DNA from: Allomyces arbusculus | Lineage: Eukaryota > Blastocladiomycota > Blastocladiomycetes > Blastocladiales > Blastocladiaceae | NCBI GenBank assembly: GCA_027604705.1 | Contig: JADHYV010000017.1 | Location: 310,001 to 374,000, forward strand | Direction of reading: 5' to 3' | DNA length: 64,000 nucleotides | In this document: positions 22,082-34,752 of the stretch, piece after piece | Numbering within the stretch: the stretch's first letter is position 1 | Layout: each line of letters starts with the position of its first letter | Made by a program: the position numbers and the translations under genes | Notes under the pieces: generated by a model | What the model was told of the DNA's origin: nothing | Seen by the model: only the letters and a program-made list of their open reading frames with translations | The model's database searches: none

Positions 22082-25000
22082 TCACGCCTGAATCTGCGAC
22101 GCATCCAGACCGAGCGCGTGCAAAAACAGGTTCACGTTGTGCAAGCTGCGCTCGGCCTTTTCCACGAGGGTTGCTGACGCGACATCACCCGGCACCGCCG
22201 CGGCAGCCGCCGCCGCCGCCGCCTGACCCGCGGCCACATTGCCGACAATCCGGTCGCGCACTTCCGCGACGAGCGCATACTGCTGGTCGACGCCCGCAGC
22301 CACGGCCATGGCGGCCAAGAACTGCCACACGTGCACGTCGTCGGTTAAGTAGAGGTCGATCACGGCCGCGGCAGCCGCCGGGTCCTTGGCGAGCGCCTCA
22401 GGCGCCGGGGTCGGCGTGCCAGCGCGGGTACTCGCCGCAGTCGCTTGCTGCAGCTGCAGCAAGAGCGTGGCAGGGACCGTGTGCCGCGCGAGTTCGTCGG
22501 CGAGGTTCGGCACGTTGGTGAGTGGGAAAAAGGCGAGGTAGTGGCCCTGCAGCTCGGCAAAGAGCCGCTGGAACATATCGGGCCAGGCGTCCGCGAGTTG
22601 TGTCTGGTGCAGAATCTCGGCGCGCGAAACGAGCATCGTGAGCACGACAAGGCCCGCGCGCGACGCGCCGAGCCGGACAACGTCGTTGCGGTCGAGCAGA
22701 ACCTCGAGACACGACTGCACCACGTTCCAGGGTGCGTCGGCGATAAATTGCACGAGCGGCGGGACCACATGATGCATGAACTGCTCGGTCGCGTCCATGA
22801 ATTCGAGCAGGGCGTCGAGGCTTGGGCGCGACGAGGCGAGACCAGGGAACAGTTGCGGCGCCGCGTAGAGCGCCGGCAGCGACGAGTGCTGAACCACGTC
22901 GAGCAACTGCGCGTGACTGAAGAGCGCGAGCGCGAGCATCGTCGCGTGGTGTGGGGCCAGGAGCCGCACGAGTCGCGGCCACAGCTTCTTGCCCTTGCTG
23001 CAAGACAGGACCAGTACGACCGGGTCAACGTCGCCATCGGGCTGCCGCAGCTGGCCCCAGAGCGTGTCCATGGCTGTAGTCAACTCACGCTCCCAGGCCT
23101 CGAGTTCCTCGGCGAGCGTCATGGCGCGCTCATCGCCGTCCTCAGTCATAACCAACGACCGCTTCGACTCGGCAGTCGGCTGGTTGCGGTTCAGGTTCTC
23201 AATGTCGATGACGAGCTGGTAGAGCGCCTCGGCCGCCTTGAGCGCGGCCTTGCGGTGCGCCTTGGACGAGGGCGCCGTCGGGACAACGCGCGGGTTCGCC
23301 GACGTGGTCGACGTGGGGCTTGTCGTGCCGGCCGAGACTTGCAAGATTTGCCGCGGGTTCTTGACCGTCTTGCGCGAAATGGTGCCGAGCGCGCCCTCGA
23401 GCGAGACTAGTGAGAGTTTCCGAGACATGAATCAGCCAACAATTCACCCACAGTCGCGGAATTACGGCCAAGCAAGCAAAAAAAAAAAAAAAAAAAAAAA
23501 ACGCACTCTGCGTCGCCTTGGGTCGCTTCTTGGCGTTTTGCACAATGCGCTGGATCTGGTCCTGCAGCGACCCGCCACCACGGCCACCGCGCTGCAGCAG
23601 CGGCGGCGCCATCTTGGCCGAGACTTCGGCCGTCGGGTTCCCGCGCAGCGACGAGTAGACTTGGTAGTAGAAATCTTCCTTCATCGGATCGGCCGTCACG
23701 AGCTGCGAGATCTGAATGCGCGCAATCTGGTCCTTTTCGTACTGCGTCATGATGCCGTTATACTTGGACTAGTCGCGAGGGAAATCGAACGCAGTGTTAA
23801 GACTTGACCAACGCCGCAAATAGGATATACGAAAAACTAGCGTACCAACTCGCGCATCCGCGCATCGCGCCGCGCGCGCTTCATCGCCATCTGCTGCTGC
23901 ATGCGCGCCTGCACTTGCTGCTCGAGCATGACGCGCTCCACCTCGTCGAGCGACATCGACGGGTGCATATCCGGCGGCGGGAACATCATGGGCGGTGGGC
24001 CCATGCCCGGCGGCATCCCGGCAAAGTGCGGCGGCATATCGCGCGCCATGTGCGGCGGTGGCACGGCAAAGTGCGGTGCGCCTGGAAAATGTGGCGGCGG
24101 CATCATCATGCCCATGCCCATACCGGGCGGCATCATGCCCATCATGTGCGGCGGCATGCCCATTGGGAAAGGCGACCCGTCGGGACCGGGGAGACCGGGA
24201 ATGAGCTGGCCGTCGGGACCAATCGCGGGCACACCCATCATGGGCGGTGCCGACGAGGGCGGGAGCGGGCTCGAGGGAGCCGCGCCGTGCGGGGGTTGCT
24301 GCTGTTGGTGCTGGCGTTGCTGCATGAGCTGCTCCTCGAGCTCGGCGAGCGACATAGCACCGCCCGGGTACGCCCCTGGGCCGCCCATGCCGGGAGGTGG
24401 GGTGCGGCCGGGAATGAAGTGCGGGGCGCCGCCTGGTTGTTGCGCAGCGGGGCCGGACGTGGTCGGAGCGGGCGAGGCCGAAGCCAGAGGGCTCGGGGCT
24501 AAGTAAACGTAACGGAGCTCGTCAGCGTCCGCTCTCCCGCAGCAAAAGAGATCGAGCAGATCCCGTACGATAGTGCGGCAAATGGGACTGGCTAGCGCGA
24601 CGTGCGGCCTCCAGACGGCCAAGTGCCTTGGAAAAGGCGTCTTGCTCGAGCGACACCTGGCCCATTGACTCGGCGAGCATATGTTCTTGCTGGCGGGTCG
24701 GAGTGCTACGTAGTCACGGAGAGAGTCCTGTCAGCATCAGCACTCGCCATTTCGCAATCGCCAACTCGGGCAGCTCCCCGTTCGTTCCTCCCAGTCAACT
24801 GTAGAGAGTCAGTGTACCCCCACGGCGCCATTGCGGACGCATCTTCACGGCGCGGCGTGCGCGGCGCTCCACCCGACAAGTTGCCCGACGCGGTGCGGTG
24901 CAACGGCAGACCAAACGGCATGTCGTGGTGCACGAGCCGTTCATCTTCGACGGGCGCCGGGAGCCCCTCAAGCTCGTGGAAGGAAATGACGTTGCGTGGG

Positions 25001-25143
25001 TCGGCAGCACCAGCCCAGGGGGCGGTGCCGGGCGCCGAATGGTTGGGCGACGCGATACGGCCGGGGGCGGCCGTGGCGGCCGTCAGCGACGGCGCACGGT
25101 CGCGCGGCAGGCGCGAGTCGAACCCGAAAAAGGACGAGGCCAT
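22082..25143 (-). CDS. PAT1: Pat1, mRNA decapping activator
   Basis: P-body scaffold linking deadenylated mRNA, Lsm1-7, Dhh1 and the decapping enzyme. Exons 25143-24818, 24705-24569, 24498-23846, 23768-23507 and 23406-22082 give 900 residues; introns of 112, 70, 77 and 100 nt. The N-terminus MASSFFGFDSRLP matches the start of Pat1 proteins. A Met/Gly/Pro-rich linker follows (repeats like MPPHMMGMMPPGMG). The hallmark SKYNGIMTQYEKDQIARIQ segment opens exon 4, with DDFYYQVY-like DFYYQVYSSLR. The C-terminal helical domain (about 460-900) carries ISRKTVKNPRQIL and SCSKGKKLWPRLVRLL, the basic groove that binds Lsm1-7 and RNA. Intron 4 holds a 24-base homopolymer just after its donor. Confidence 0.93.
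23478..23501 (-). repeat. 24-base A/T homopolymer in PAT1 intron 4
   Basis: Reads as a run of 24 T in the transcript immediately after donor GTGCGT. Probably length-variable. Confidence 0.95.
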
Positions 25144-25875
25144 GACGGCGGGCACGGGGAGGGCGAATGGGCCCCTGGTTGGTGGTTGTTGGCGCTGTTG
25201 GCTGGTACTTGCGTGCGCGTACTTGCAAGCAGCGGCAGGGCGTGTGAGCTTGCAGTGAGCAGCTGTGGGCGACGAGACTGCGGAAACCGAGATGATTGAC
25301 CTCGCGCTTGTCGTTGCACCAACTGGCCGAGCTTGTCGTCGAGTCGCGGCGGGCTCTCCGTGCCGGCGACGAATGGGCCAGCGTCGCTATCTTGGTGGTG
25401 GCCGGCCTTTGCCATGGCGACGTCGCGTCGTTTGTGACTGCAAAAGGCGCGATTAGCGGTCATGCCCAGCACACGCTTGACCCGACACGTCTGGCAGGAT
25501 CCTTTCCGCTTCAGACCTGTCTTCCTGGTTCAACTCGGGGGCCCAGCGTTCGAGCCTCACCTGGAGCAAGACATCTCCCTAACGGGTGTTGCGACTCGCT
25601 CTTACACCATCGTTGCTGGCCATTCAAACCAAAAATCTATCTGCAGCAGAGACGATCCAAAGAGGGTTGCAACGCGCAACGCCAGCGACAAGTTCAACAA
25701 CAATACCAGCGCGGGCCTTGGCCTCGCCTGCACGCGCAAGCGGATCACCGTCGACGACGCACCTCCGCAAGAGCGGTGGCAAACGAGACCCAAGCCAAGC
25801 CAACAAAAATCAACAACGAATGCAAAAAACCTCAAAGCACACGCCCGAAACAACCCCTCCTTGCAACTTTTCCGT
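25144..25875. other. Intergenic, 732 bases
   Basis: PAT1 upstream region and glutamate dehydrogenase 3' region. No gene recognised. Confidence 0.5.
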
Positions 25876-27647
25876 TTACGACATGAAGAGCATGCCCGAC
25901 CCCTCGTAGACGGCCGAAATCTTGTGAATGGCGTTGAGGAACGCGGCGGTACGGTGGTCGACGCCGTTCTTGACGGCCGTTGCGTGCGTCTCGCGCGCTG
26001 CTGAGATCATCGTGTCCTCGAGACCCGAGTAGACGAGCTCGTGCTCCTCGGCGCCGTGAATAATGTTACGGCGCTCCGACTCGGTCAGGTTGCGGCCCGC
26101 CTCCTTCTCGACCAGCTCCACGAGACGCTGCTTGCCCTGTTCGTCCCACTTCTTGTTCAGGCGGCCGAACCGCACGTGCGACAGGTTCTTGAGCCACTCA
26201 AAGTAGGAGACAGTCACACCACCGGCGTTCAGGTAGAGGTCCGGAATGATGGTCACGCCCTTCTTGACGAGAATGTCGTGCGCGCCGGGGGTCACGGGCC
26301 CGTTGGCAGCCTCACCAATGATCTTGGCCTTGATGCGCGAAGCGTTGGCCGTCGTGATCTGGCCCTCGAGCGCGGCCGGGATCAGAATGTCGCACTCGGC
26401 CTCGAGCAGCGCCTTGCCGTCGTTCGTGAACGTGCCATCGGCAAAGCCCTCGAAGGTGCCCGTCTGCTTGCGGTGCTGCAAAAGCGCCTCGACGCTGAGC
26501 CCATTCTCGTTGAAGATGCCGCCTTCGCGCTCGGCAACACCAATGATCTTGGCGCCGTTGCGCTCAAAGAACTTGGCCGCCCAGTACCCAACGTTACCAA
26601 AGCCCTGGATGATGATCTTGGTGTCCTTGAGCCCGTTCGTGATGCCCGTCGCCGCTTGGATCTCCGGGAACGTCAGGAACTCGCGCACGCCATAGTAGAC
26701 GCCGAGCCCCGTCGCCTCCATACGACCACGAACACCGCCCTGCGAAATGGGCTTGCCCGTGACACACCCGGCAGCGTTCACGTCGGTCACGTTGAACTGG
26801 CGGTAGGTGTCCTGGATCCACGACATGACGTCCGGGCCCGTACCGACATCGGGCGCCGGCACGTCGATGCCAGGGCCGATAAAGTTCTTCTGGCACAGTT
26901 CCATCGTGTACCGGCGCGTGATGCGCTCGAGCTGCTCCTTGGTGTACTTTTTCGGGTCAATGCAGATCCCGCCCTTGGCGCCGCCAAACGGCACGTCGAC
27001 AACGGCACACTTGAACGTCATGAGCGACGCGAGCGCCTCGACTTCCTGCAAGTCGACCTCGGGCGAGAAACGAATACCGCCCTTGACGGGCGCACGGTGC
27101 CGCGAGTGCTGCGCGCGGTACCCGCGAATCACCTCCCACTTGCCGTTGTCGAGCTCGATCGGGAAGGTCACGGAGAGAACAGCGTCGGTCGCCTTCATGT
27201 GCTCGAGCGTGCGCGGGTGCACGTCGGCGTGCTTGGCGGCACGGTCGAAGAACATTTCGACCGACTGCAGGAACGAAACGTCGCCAGCGGCTAAAAGCAA
27301 CGAGCACGACACGGACAAGCGTCAGCGTCCTGCGGTTGGCCCAGAGAAAGCGACCGGATGCGCGATTCCAGCGGCAGGGACGAGTCATCGCGGTGTTGCA
27401 CGATTTCCCGCCTTCGACATCGCAAAAAGATCGAAAGCGCACCCTGCGAGTACTTGGCCAGCTGCGACAGACTGCACGGTCGAACAATTTAATACAAGTC
27501 GCAGGAGCATGTTGCTGATCAGCATTCGTGCGTGCGGCGGAGACTGGAGCGGCGTCGTCGATCATGGTGGTGGGGATTGCAGCGATAGTGATCGTACCGG
27601 AAGGCCGGCCGGGCCGCCGCCTTCATCGACGAAGACAGAGCAAACAT
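25876..27647 (-). CDS. GLUD: Glutamate dehydrogenase, mitochondrial, animal (GLUD1) type
   Basis: Reversible oxidative deamination of glutamate to 2-oxoglutarate. Exons 27647-27598, 27471-27443 and 27290-25876 give 497 residues. Exons 1-2 encode a targeting peptide (MFALSSSMKAAARPAFR, then LSQLAKYSQ). Signatures: PVKGGIRFSP with the catalytic Lys region, VDVPFGGAKGG, IGPGIDVPAPDVGTGPD, CVTGKPISQGG and the Rossmann GFGNVGYW. It resembles hexameric GLUD1 of animals (RGYRAQHSRHRAPVKGG, VTVSYFEWLKNLSHVRFGRL) rather than the short NADP-GDH or the 115-kDa NAD-GDH of yeasts. A charged insertion before VYSGLEDTM sits where the animal antenna is found. Cofactor preference is not decided. Confidence 0.92.
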
Positions 27648-29442
27648 GGTGAAGAAGAGGTCGAGACGAGTGTAGAGCGGGCGAGTGCCAGCAGTCGACT
27701 GAGGAGAGAAGAGCTCGGGGAGCGGGGGGTCGGCCTGGCTTTGTAGTGGCAGACGAGTGCCCCAAACTTTGCAAACGGTGGACGAGGTCAAGAACAACAA
27801 CAGATAAATTTTGCAAGCCCCGGCGAGCAAAAACGTTGCGGTCAGCAGCAGCACAACAACAAGAACAGGCCCCACCGCCACCGCGAGCACAACATGCGCG
27901 CGTTGCGGTTGGAGAAAGAGGGGCTGGCCAATGGCGGCCAATGGCAGCAGGTGGTGGTGGTGGCGACGACTGTCAGCTCAATCAAGTCCCTTCAAGGCCC
28001 GCACGCGTCCAGCCCGTTCCCCGCCGGCAGGTGCACTCGTGGGCCACCGTTCGTCTCCGTCATTCAGCCATGCCGGTCGGGCCTCGGGTTTCTGACCGGG
28101 GTTGGTGGGGTGGAGTGCAGGCCTGCTCGCGATCGTGCGATGAAAGCCGCGGCCCGTCGGGACGAGAGAATGCAACGGGCCGCACCATCCCACCAAGATC
28201 ACCAGCGTGTCTCTGACGGATTGTCGGCCAAGGATGCCGCCTCGACGACGGCTGATCGAATCAGTCGCGCCGCGTGCAAGCAACCCCCCGCAATACCGCA
28301 ACATGGCGCACAGGGCGTCGTGGCGAAAAGGAGCGCATGCTCCCATTTTTTTTCCTTGGCCGAGGTAGCGGTTGCGGCGGCGTGTGCACGTCGGGGATGC
28401 CCGGGCTGTCGGCGCGATGCACGGTGATCGGGAAAGGTCGGGCGGCTGCCCGAGGTGTTCCGAGCTCGGCCAAGTCACGCTGGCTGGTCTGGCCTGGCGT
28501 GAGCCGTGCCGCGAGTGAGGTGGACGTCTGCCAGAGACATCGCCTGCTTCTTGCCGAGGCGCGAGATGGTGCGAGACATTGCAACGCCACGGCTCGCCAC
28601 GGCGGCCACCTTGCAGCGCATCCGCGGCGCTCGGCCTCTCGCTCGCCTCCCTCGCCTCTTCTTCGCGCCAAACCATTGCTCGCACCAACCAAACCGCCGC
28701 AATCAAACTCGCGCGCAACTCGCGCAAGTTGCAACTGAATTGCCCTGCCCGCCTGACGCGCCGCCAAGATGCCCTGACGTGGGCCTGCCTGGCCCGGCCC
28801 GGAAGCGAAACACCTGATGACCCCGGACATGATGTGGGGGCGCGCGCGCAGGCGCCGGAACCCGAATGCTGTGCATGGGTGAGACAGGTCGAGTCGCGTT
28901 TGGATCTTGGCGGTGACGGCGGTGATGGATGGCCACTGGCCCCGCCGCCGCCGTGGGCCGGCCCAAAAATACGCAGCAGCGATTGATCATGAATGGGACG
29001 CGCACGCGCGCGCCCATGTTTCGCCGGCACGGCGCCCGGGTGTTGCACTGTCTGGACGACGACGTGGACGACGACACCACTTCGGAGGCGCACCGGGCGC
29101 GCATCGCAAACAGCCGCGCACCGGGCAACGAACCACCAAGTGCACCCGGCCACGCAAGCGGGCAACAGACTTTGCTGCTCTTCTGCTGCCCAAGGCGCCC
29201 TCGCTCCCCAGCTCGCTCCTGCCCGTGCTCCTGCCGCCGCCGCTACCGCCCCGCCGTGCTTGTGTCCGGCTCGCTCGACGGCCACGCCGCGCTGGTTCCC
29301 GCCGCCAACTGCCCAACGGGACCGACCTCAGCGTGACCGACCGACCAACCGACAGAGCGACCAACCGGCCACTGCCGCGCCGGGCCCGTAGCCGATAGCA
29401 ACTGCCCAACCGCCGCCCTCCGTCGCCCCTCCTGCCGCGACC
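27648..29442. other. Divergent intergenic region, 1.8 kb
   Basis: Between the glutamate dehydrogenase and cyclin starts, so it holds both promoters. Very GC-rich with open frames on all strands that do not resemble proteins. No RNA gene or repeat recognised. Confidence 0.45.
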
Positions 29443-31736
29443 ATGCTGCAAGCCGCGCCGCGCACCCTTGCCGCCACCGCGGCCAGCTCGGCAAGTGCCG
29501 CTGCCGCTGCCGATGCCCAATTTGCAGCCAGGGCCGCGACCACCACGACGACGACCCCGTCCGACGTTCGCTCCACGGCGACCAGCAGCACATCGACGAC
29601 GGCCGCAGCACGGTCGCCACCGCCATTGACCCGTGGGCCCGTCTCGCTGCACCACGCCTCCGCCAACACGCTCGATTTTTATGCTTCCTTGATTGCTGCC
29701 GTGGCGCTGCACCTGTGGGCGCGCCGGCCGCTGCCATCGACGCCGACGCAGTGTGGGCAAACGCACGACCAGCCGCTCACGGCGCTCGTCAAGCACTTGC
29801 TCGTTACGACCAAGCTGCCGCTCGAGCAGTTCTACTTGGCGCTCAAGCTCATGCAGGTGCTCACGGCCAGCTACCCCGAACTCACGACCGTCTCGAAACC
29901 CGGGTCCGAGATTCGGTACGTGCTGTGTTTGGAGTTTGGTGTTGTTGCTCGCGGTTGCGCAGTTCTGTCGCTCGCGGTGCACCGTTCGCGTTTCACGGCG
30001 GCCCGGCAAAGATGCGTCGCGCGCATCAGCAAGCATCATGCCGGCTAGCGGCCGTGTGCGCTTGTTGTGCGATGTGTGCGACCTGTGCGCACGCATCGGT
30101 GACTCGAGACGCGCCATCGAGATGTTGCCGTCACCTTTGCTGCAGAGCGACTGAAACTGACGCGACTTGCTTGCCCCCTTGCCCCACTCTGTCGTGTATG
30201 AAACGCTCAAATCATGAATTGATCAAACGCTCGTGTTCTCACGTCGCCAGCGTGACCATGGCCGCCGTGATCCTGACCAACAAGATCAGCGAGGACAACT
30301 ACATTTCCAAGCGGTCCTGGGCACGCGTCTCGTCGCTGGCGCTCGCCGAGCTCAACAAGATGGAGCTCGAGATTCTCGACGGCCTGCACTGGCACCTCGA
30401 GATCCCTCAGCAAGAGTATAATGCTTGGATCCAGTGGCTGCGTGACCTCGCGCTGCACTGGCGCAAGATCTACCGGTCGCCCGCCGACGTGGCCGCGACG
30501 CGCAACGTGCCGCCGTCGCCGGCCTCGCCCGTCCACCCGGGGTACCCGCCGCTCGTCACAGCGCGGTCGAGCGGTACCGCTGCTGCTGCGGCGGCCGTGC
30601 CAGTATCAACTGGCAGCAAGGGTGCCGTGCGCCTCGACCCGACGCAGGCGCTCACGTCCCCGCCTGTCTCACCCGCTGCTGCCGCAGCTGCATCCGGAAA
30701 CAATGCGCAGGGCACCGCGTCCGCGGCAGTTGCAGCGGCAGCCACCGCGCCACGACGCGTGACGGGCCGGCCGCGCGCGCGGTCCGATTCCGTGCATCAC
30801 CGGCTGCACCAGCCGAGCGTCATGCCGCCGTATGGCCCTCCCGCCGTCCCGCAGCACTTTCAACAGCCACTTCCGGGCCAGCACCATCAGCACCCGACGC
30901 CGCAGTCGGCGCCAGGGACCGCCGTCCCCGCGCCCATCCTGCACGCGCCCAACCCGTCCGCGGCAGTCACGCGGTTCCGTTCGCAGTCGCACTCAATCCA
31001 CGCCCTGCCACCCGTCGTAGGGCCCACGTCTGAGCCCGCATCGGCGCGGACCGGTATGCCGCATGCGGCCCCTGCCGACTCTACTTGTACCGGTCAATCA
31101 GACGACACCGATGACCCAATGTCGCTCGCCAACGTGCTCGCACAGCACCGTGCCGCCGTTGCTGCCGCCGCGTCCCGGCAACAGTACAGCTCCCCCTCGG
31201 CAGTCGCTGCGGCGTCGGGCCCGACCCCCGCGACCGCGCTCCCGCCGCTGCCGTACCCGCCGCCGACGCTGCAGTCGACTGCGCACCATCTCGCGCACGC
31301 GCCGCCGCAGCGGTCGCGCCGCCAGGCACGGACCACGGGCGCCGACCCGCTCGCCCTTTCGGCACCGCGATTCGCGACCGACTTGGCCGACTGCGCCGAG
31401 GGCAGTGAAGGGTGCACGCATTACGGACAGCAGGCGCGGGCGGGTGGGATGTGTGCGGGCGAGAGCGGGCAGCGGATTGCCACGTCGCACGCGACGGGCG
31501 CGTGGATTCCGGCGGTGCCCGTCTCGCACTTGGCGATGGCCGCAGTGGTGCCGATTCAGTTCCCGCCCACGACGTCGTCGACCGCGTCGGGGTCAGTGGG
31601 CGCGGCCCCCGCGCCCGTTTCCACAGCCGGGTCGCGAGGGCCGTATGGCCCGAACTCTGCGTTGCCGGTCTCGGGTCATATCGTTGGTGCGCCGAACCAG
31701 TTTGCCGCGTACGCGCACCGGTTCGACTATTGCTGA
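29443..31736 (+). CDS. Pho80/PCL-type cyclin with long low-complexity tail
   Basis: Cyclin of the fungal PCL/Pho80 (CLG1-like) group, expected to bind a Pho85/Cdk5-type kinase. Exons 29443-29915 and 30251-31736 (335-nt intron inside the cyclin box) give 652 residues. The box spans about residues 75-225: FYASLIAAVALHLW, ALVKHLLVTTKLPLEQFYLA, then VTMAAVILTNKISEDNY, SKRSWARVSSLALAELNKME and LEILDGLHWHLEIPQQEY, which match the helices of Pho80-like cyclins. Before it is a Thr/Ala-rich head. After it comes 400 residues of Pro/Ala/Gln/Ser-rich sequence with many SP and TP sites, plausible phosphorylation targets. The specific pathway (phosphate, polarity, glycogen) cannot be assigned. Confidence 0.88.
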
Positions 31737-33468
31737 GGCAGCAGCCTCGTCTGCCGCAGCGAGAAATGGTGTGAGTTCAATTCTTGTTGTGTCGTGTATT
31801 CTTTTCATCGTGTGTTGTGTATCCTCCTATGTCTGTGCTGCGTGCTTTGTTTTGGTTTTTTTTTTTGGTATTTTCCGCCTTTGGACCGGCTCTCCTCTCC
31901 TGCTCTTCTTTCTTTCACCACTCCTTTGTCTGCAGACATCCGTGCCGATTGATAGGCGACGGCTCCACGCGAACGTACCGAAATACAAACCCGTCCTCCC
32001 ACTCCTTTTGACGATGTGCTGTCCACAGCGACGCAAGCTGTTGCGACCATGAAGCTCGTGGAACATGGACCAGGACCATCGCCATGTCAAAACGACCACG
32101 ATGCAACTCCAACGCCGGCAGATGTCCTGCTTTCATTGTACCAGGACTCCACTCTGTCTATTGTCGTTCACTTGAGTTGTGATCAACCCGTGATGGGCGG
32201 CCCGCATCTGGCGCCGGCAGGCATGCGTTCTCATCATGCCTCGTGTCGGCGGTGCCAAGCGGCCTCGCCGTCCACGGCGGCGCACTGCTGTGCTTCGAAG
32301 TCGCCGAGCAGCGGGCGAGTCGCTGGGATTGACAGTGCAACCATCGCCGGCCGCGCCGTCAACGAGGTTCTCGACTCGATACATCGGCTTCGCAAATCGA
32401 GTCAGGCGAGAAGCACGTGGTGTGAAACGGTGTACGCGTTTTCCAAATCGTGGTGTCTCGCATCTCTTGATTACGACGCGCAGAAGTGCCAAACAAAAAA
32501 CACAGCGAGCTGAGCGCTGGAGAAGGCCGCACTCGGCGCAAAGCAAAGAAACACGAGCGGTAAATCTCGGTAAATTACCATCCGGGCCCCGCATGCGCTG
32601 GAGGTCAAGACGACACTGGCACCAACCAACCAACCGACCTCGCGCACGAGCCGAATTCCTCGCCGCACGAGCCTAATTCCTCGCCGCACGACCTGCAGCA
32701 GTTCTCCTAGTCGCCCCGAGCCAACATTCGCCCCGCGCGCCCGCCCCGCGCGCTGCTCTCCCCCTCATCTATCTCAAATATTCGGTCAGTACCGCGCGCG
32801 CCTGCCCGCCCTGCTTCCCGACGCCCCAGTCCGCCCCAGTCGCTGCCGCCTGGGTCCTTGCTCCTCTCCTGCGCGATCACTGACAACTGTTGCCCGTCCC
32901 CATCGACTCTGCTTCTCCGATCACCTCACTATAGGCGCGGTTATCCGTGCCCACATCGTCCCTTCTCTCTCTCCTCGCCCCTCTCCTCTCGACTTCCGTC
33001 GCCTTGAACGACGTGGCCTCGAGCGCGCGCGCTGCCTCCCTCCGCCCACCTGCCCGCCGTTCGGTCGCTCGGTCGATCCGTTGCTGCTGCTGCACCTTTC
33101 GCCTCCTCCACCGGCCCCATTCATCCCTGCCCGCGGCATTCCTCTGCCTGCGCAAACCAACGCTTCACGACGCTTGCCCACGTCGTAACTCGCCGCCCAC
33201 TCTCCATTTGTTCGCGCATCGACTCGTGCCAGCGCGCGCCTTCTTTCTCGAGGTATGCTCGTCATGCCATGCCGCACGGGATCCCCGCGTCGTCGGCTGG
33301 CGCCAGGGGGTCCGGCGCTGGAATGAAGCGCATGTCTTCCCCGTGCACGAACCTGATCACGACGTCTACTCGCTAGAACTTTCTCGAGCGAGCGGGATTC
33401 ATCCGTTTCCACTGGTCGGCACTCGACGCTTCACCCCCTCTCTCTCATCCATCCTTGTCATCACCATC
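31737..33468. other. Intergenic, 1.7 kb
   Basis: Cyclin 3' region (T-rich) and a long C/T-rich leader upstream of the next start. It contains a 21-bp tandem repeat near 32646. No gene recognised. Confidence 0.5.
32646..32687. repeat. Two tandem copies of a 21-bp unit
   Basis: Positions 32646-32666 and 32667-32687 differ at a single base (G/T at the eighth position), each unit containing AATTCCTCGCCGC. A third partial unit begins at 32688. Function unknown. Confidence 0.85.
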
Positions 33469-34417
33469 ATGGGCTGCGGCGCATCCAAGCAGGCCGCCGA
33501 GCAGGCCATCCCGTCGGACCAGCGCACGGCGCCCGGGCAGCCAGTCGCGTCCCCTGCCCCCGCCACCGTCGCTGCCCCGGCCGCGGCAGCACCAGTTCCC
33601 GCGACCGCGGCCCCGTCAACGGCGGCTCCGGCGCGACCGGCCGCCGCCGCCGCCGCCGCCGCCGCGTCGTCCTCCTCCGCAGGCAAGGCCAAGCCCACGT
33701 CGGCTGCGCGGTCGCTCGTGGACCCGGCGATCCGGTCGGACTCGGGCATTGGGACGCGGCACAGTGCCGGGTCCAACAAGTCGGTGCCCGCGCCACTGCC
33801 GGCCAAGCCGTTGCCGTCGATTGCCGCGGCGAGTGCCGCGGCACCTGCAGGCAGCGCCCAGCCGACGGCGTTTGAGATCCCGCTCGACGACGCGGTCAAG
33901 GTCAAGGCGCGCAAACCCATGTCGGCGAACCCGCGCAACCGCCGGCGCACGCAGTTGCAGCCTGTGCATGTCTCGAATGAGGAGTTGATGCGCAAGATCA
34001 AGGAGGCCGAGGCCAAGTGGGACGTGGTATGGCATACCCGTCTGCGATGCAGTCTTCTCCACCCAAATCTACAACTGACGTTGCTGGCGGTGGAATGAAT
34101 AGGACCCGATTGCCAAGGATAAGGACCTCGACCCGACCCTGCTCCGCGCGATCATGTCGGAGCGCGAGTCGCGCATTGCGCAGAACCGCGCGCGCGAAAT
34201 CGAGGAAAAGAAGGCGCGGCTCGCTCAACACGACCAGCACGTGCGCGCTGTCGCTGATCGCAAGAACAAGTTGGCGGCTGCGGCTGCGGCCGCCGCGAAT
34301 GCCGCGGGCGACGAACTCGAAGTCCTGAAAATGTCGTGGGGCGGCGATTCCACGGCGTCGCGGCAGGGGCTTGCGGCGGCACGGCTCGCCGACGTGCCCA
34401 TGGGGCTCGAGGGATAA
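33469..34417 (+). CDS. Small protein with N-myristoylation-type start and C-terminal coiled coil
   Basis: Unrecognised family. Exons 33469-34026 and 34103-34417 (76-nt intron, donor GTATGG) give 290 residues. The N-terminus MGCGASK has Gly2 followed by Cys3 and Ser6, the pattern for myristoylation plus palmitoylation, which predicts membrane attachment. Residues about 25-85 are Ala/Pro-rich and probably disordered. A basic patch (RNRRRTQ) precedes NEELMRKIKEAEAKWD, and residues about 205-265 form a charged helix (SERESRIAQNRAREIEEKK) likely to be a coiled coil. The start is chosen because the open frame upstream is C/T-rich leader sequence and the MGC start is so characteristic. A long untranslated leader is inferred. 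Confidence 0.75.
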
Positions 34418-34752
34418 GTGTTGCGAAGAGCGTGCTTGGCGCCGGTCGCCGAGGACGTATGAGGAAGGAGAGTGGAGACGACTTGGCGATGAATTGGTGG
34501 GTGGTGGACGGGGACGACTCGTTGGGGGACGGACTGAGCGTGGATCGGGATCCATGCACGTTCTTTCGCCCGCTCTGTTTGTTGGTTGGGTTTGGCGGTG
34601 CTCTGGTGGTGGTTCGTCGCGGGGTTCCAGCTCGTTATTGGTCGGCGGCTCACGGGAATAGATTTGACCTCATTTAACGCGGCGGGAAGGACGCACAACA
34701 ATGTTTCTTTCGATCCATCCTGCGATCACTACAGCCAGAGGTCCTGGTTCAT
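34418..34752. other. Convergent intergenic region, 335 bases
   Basis: 3' ends of the myristoyl-type protein gene (plus) and MCMBP (minus). Nothing else seen. Confidence 0.5.

Noticed and set aside
27978-29285. Several long open frames between glutamate dehydrogenase and the cyclin
   Set aside because: Composition is Arg/Ala/Pro-rich in every frame on both strands, with no recognisable domain; treated as GC-driven chance.
32947-33468. Possible N-terminal extension of the MGCGASK protein
   Set aside because: The frame is open but C/T-rich with leader-like composition, and the MGCGASK start fits a myristoylated protein well.
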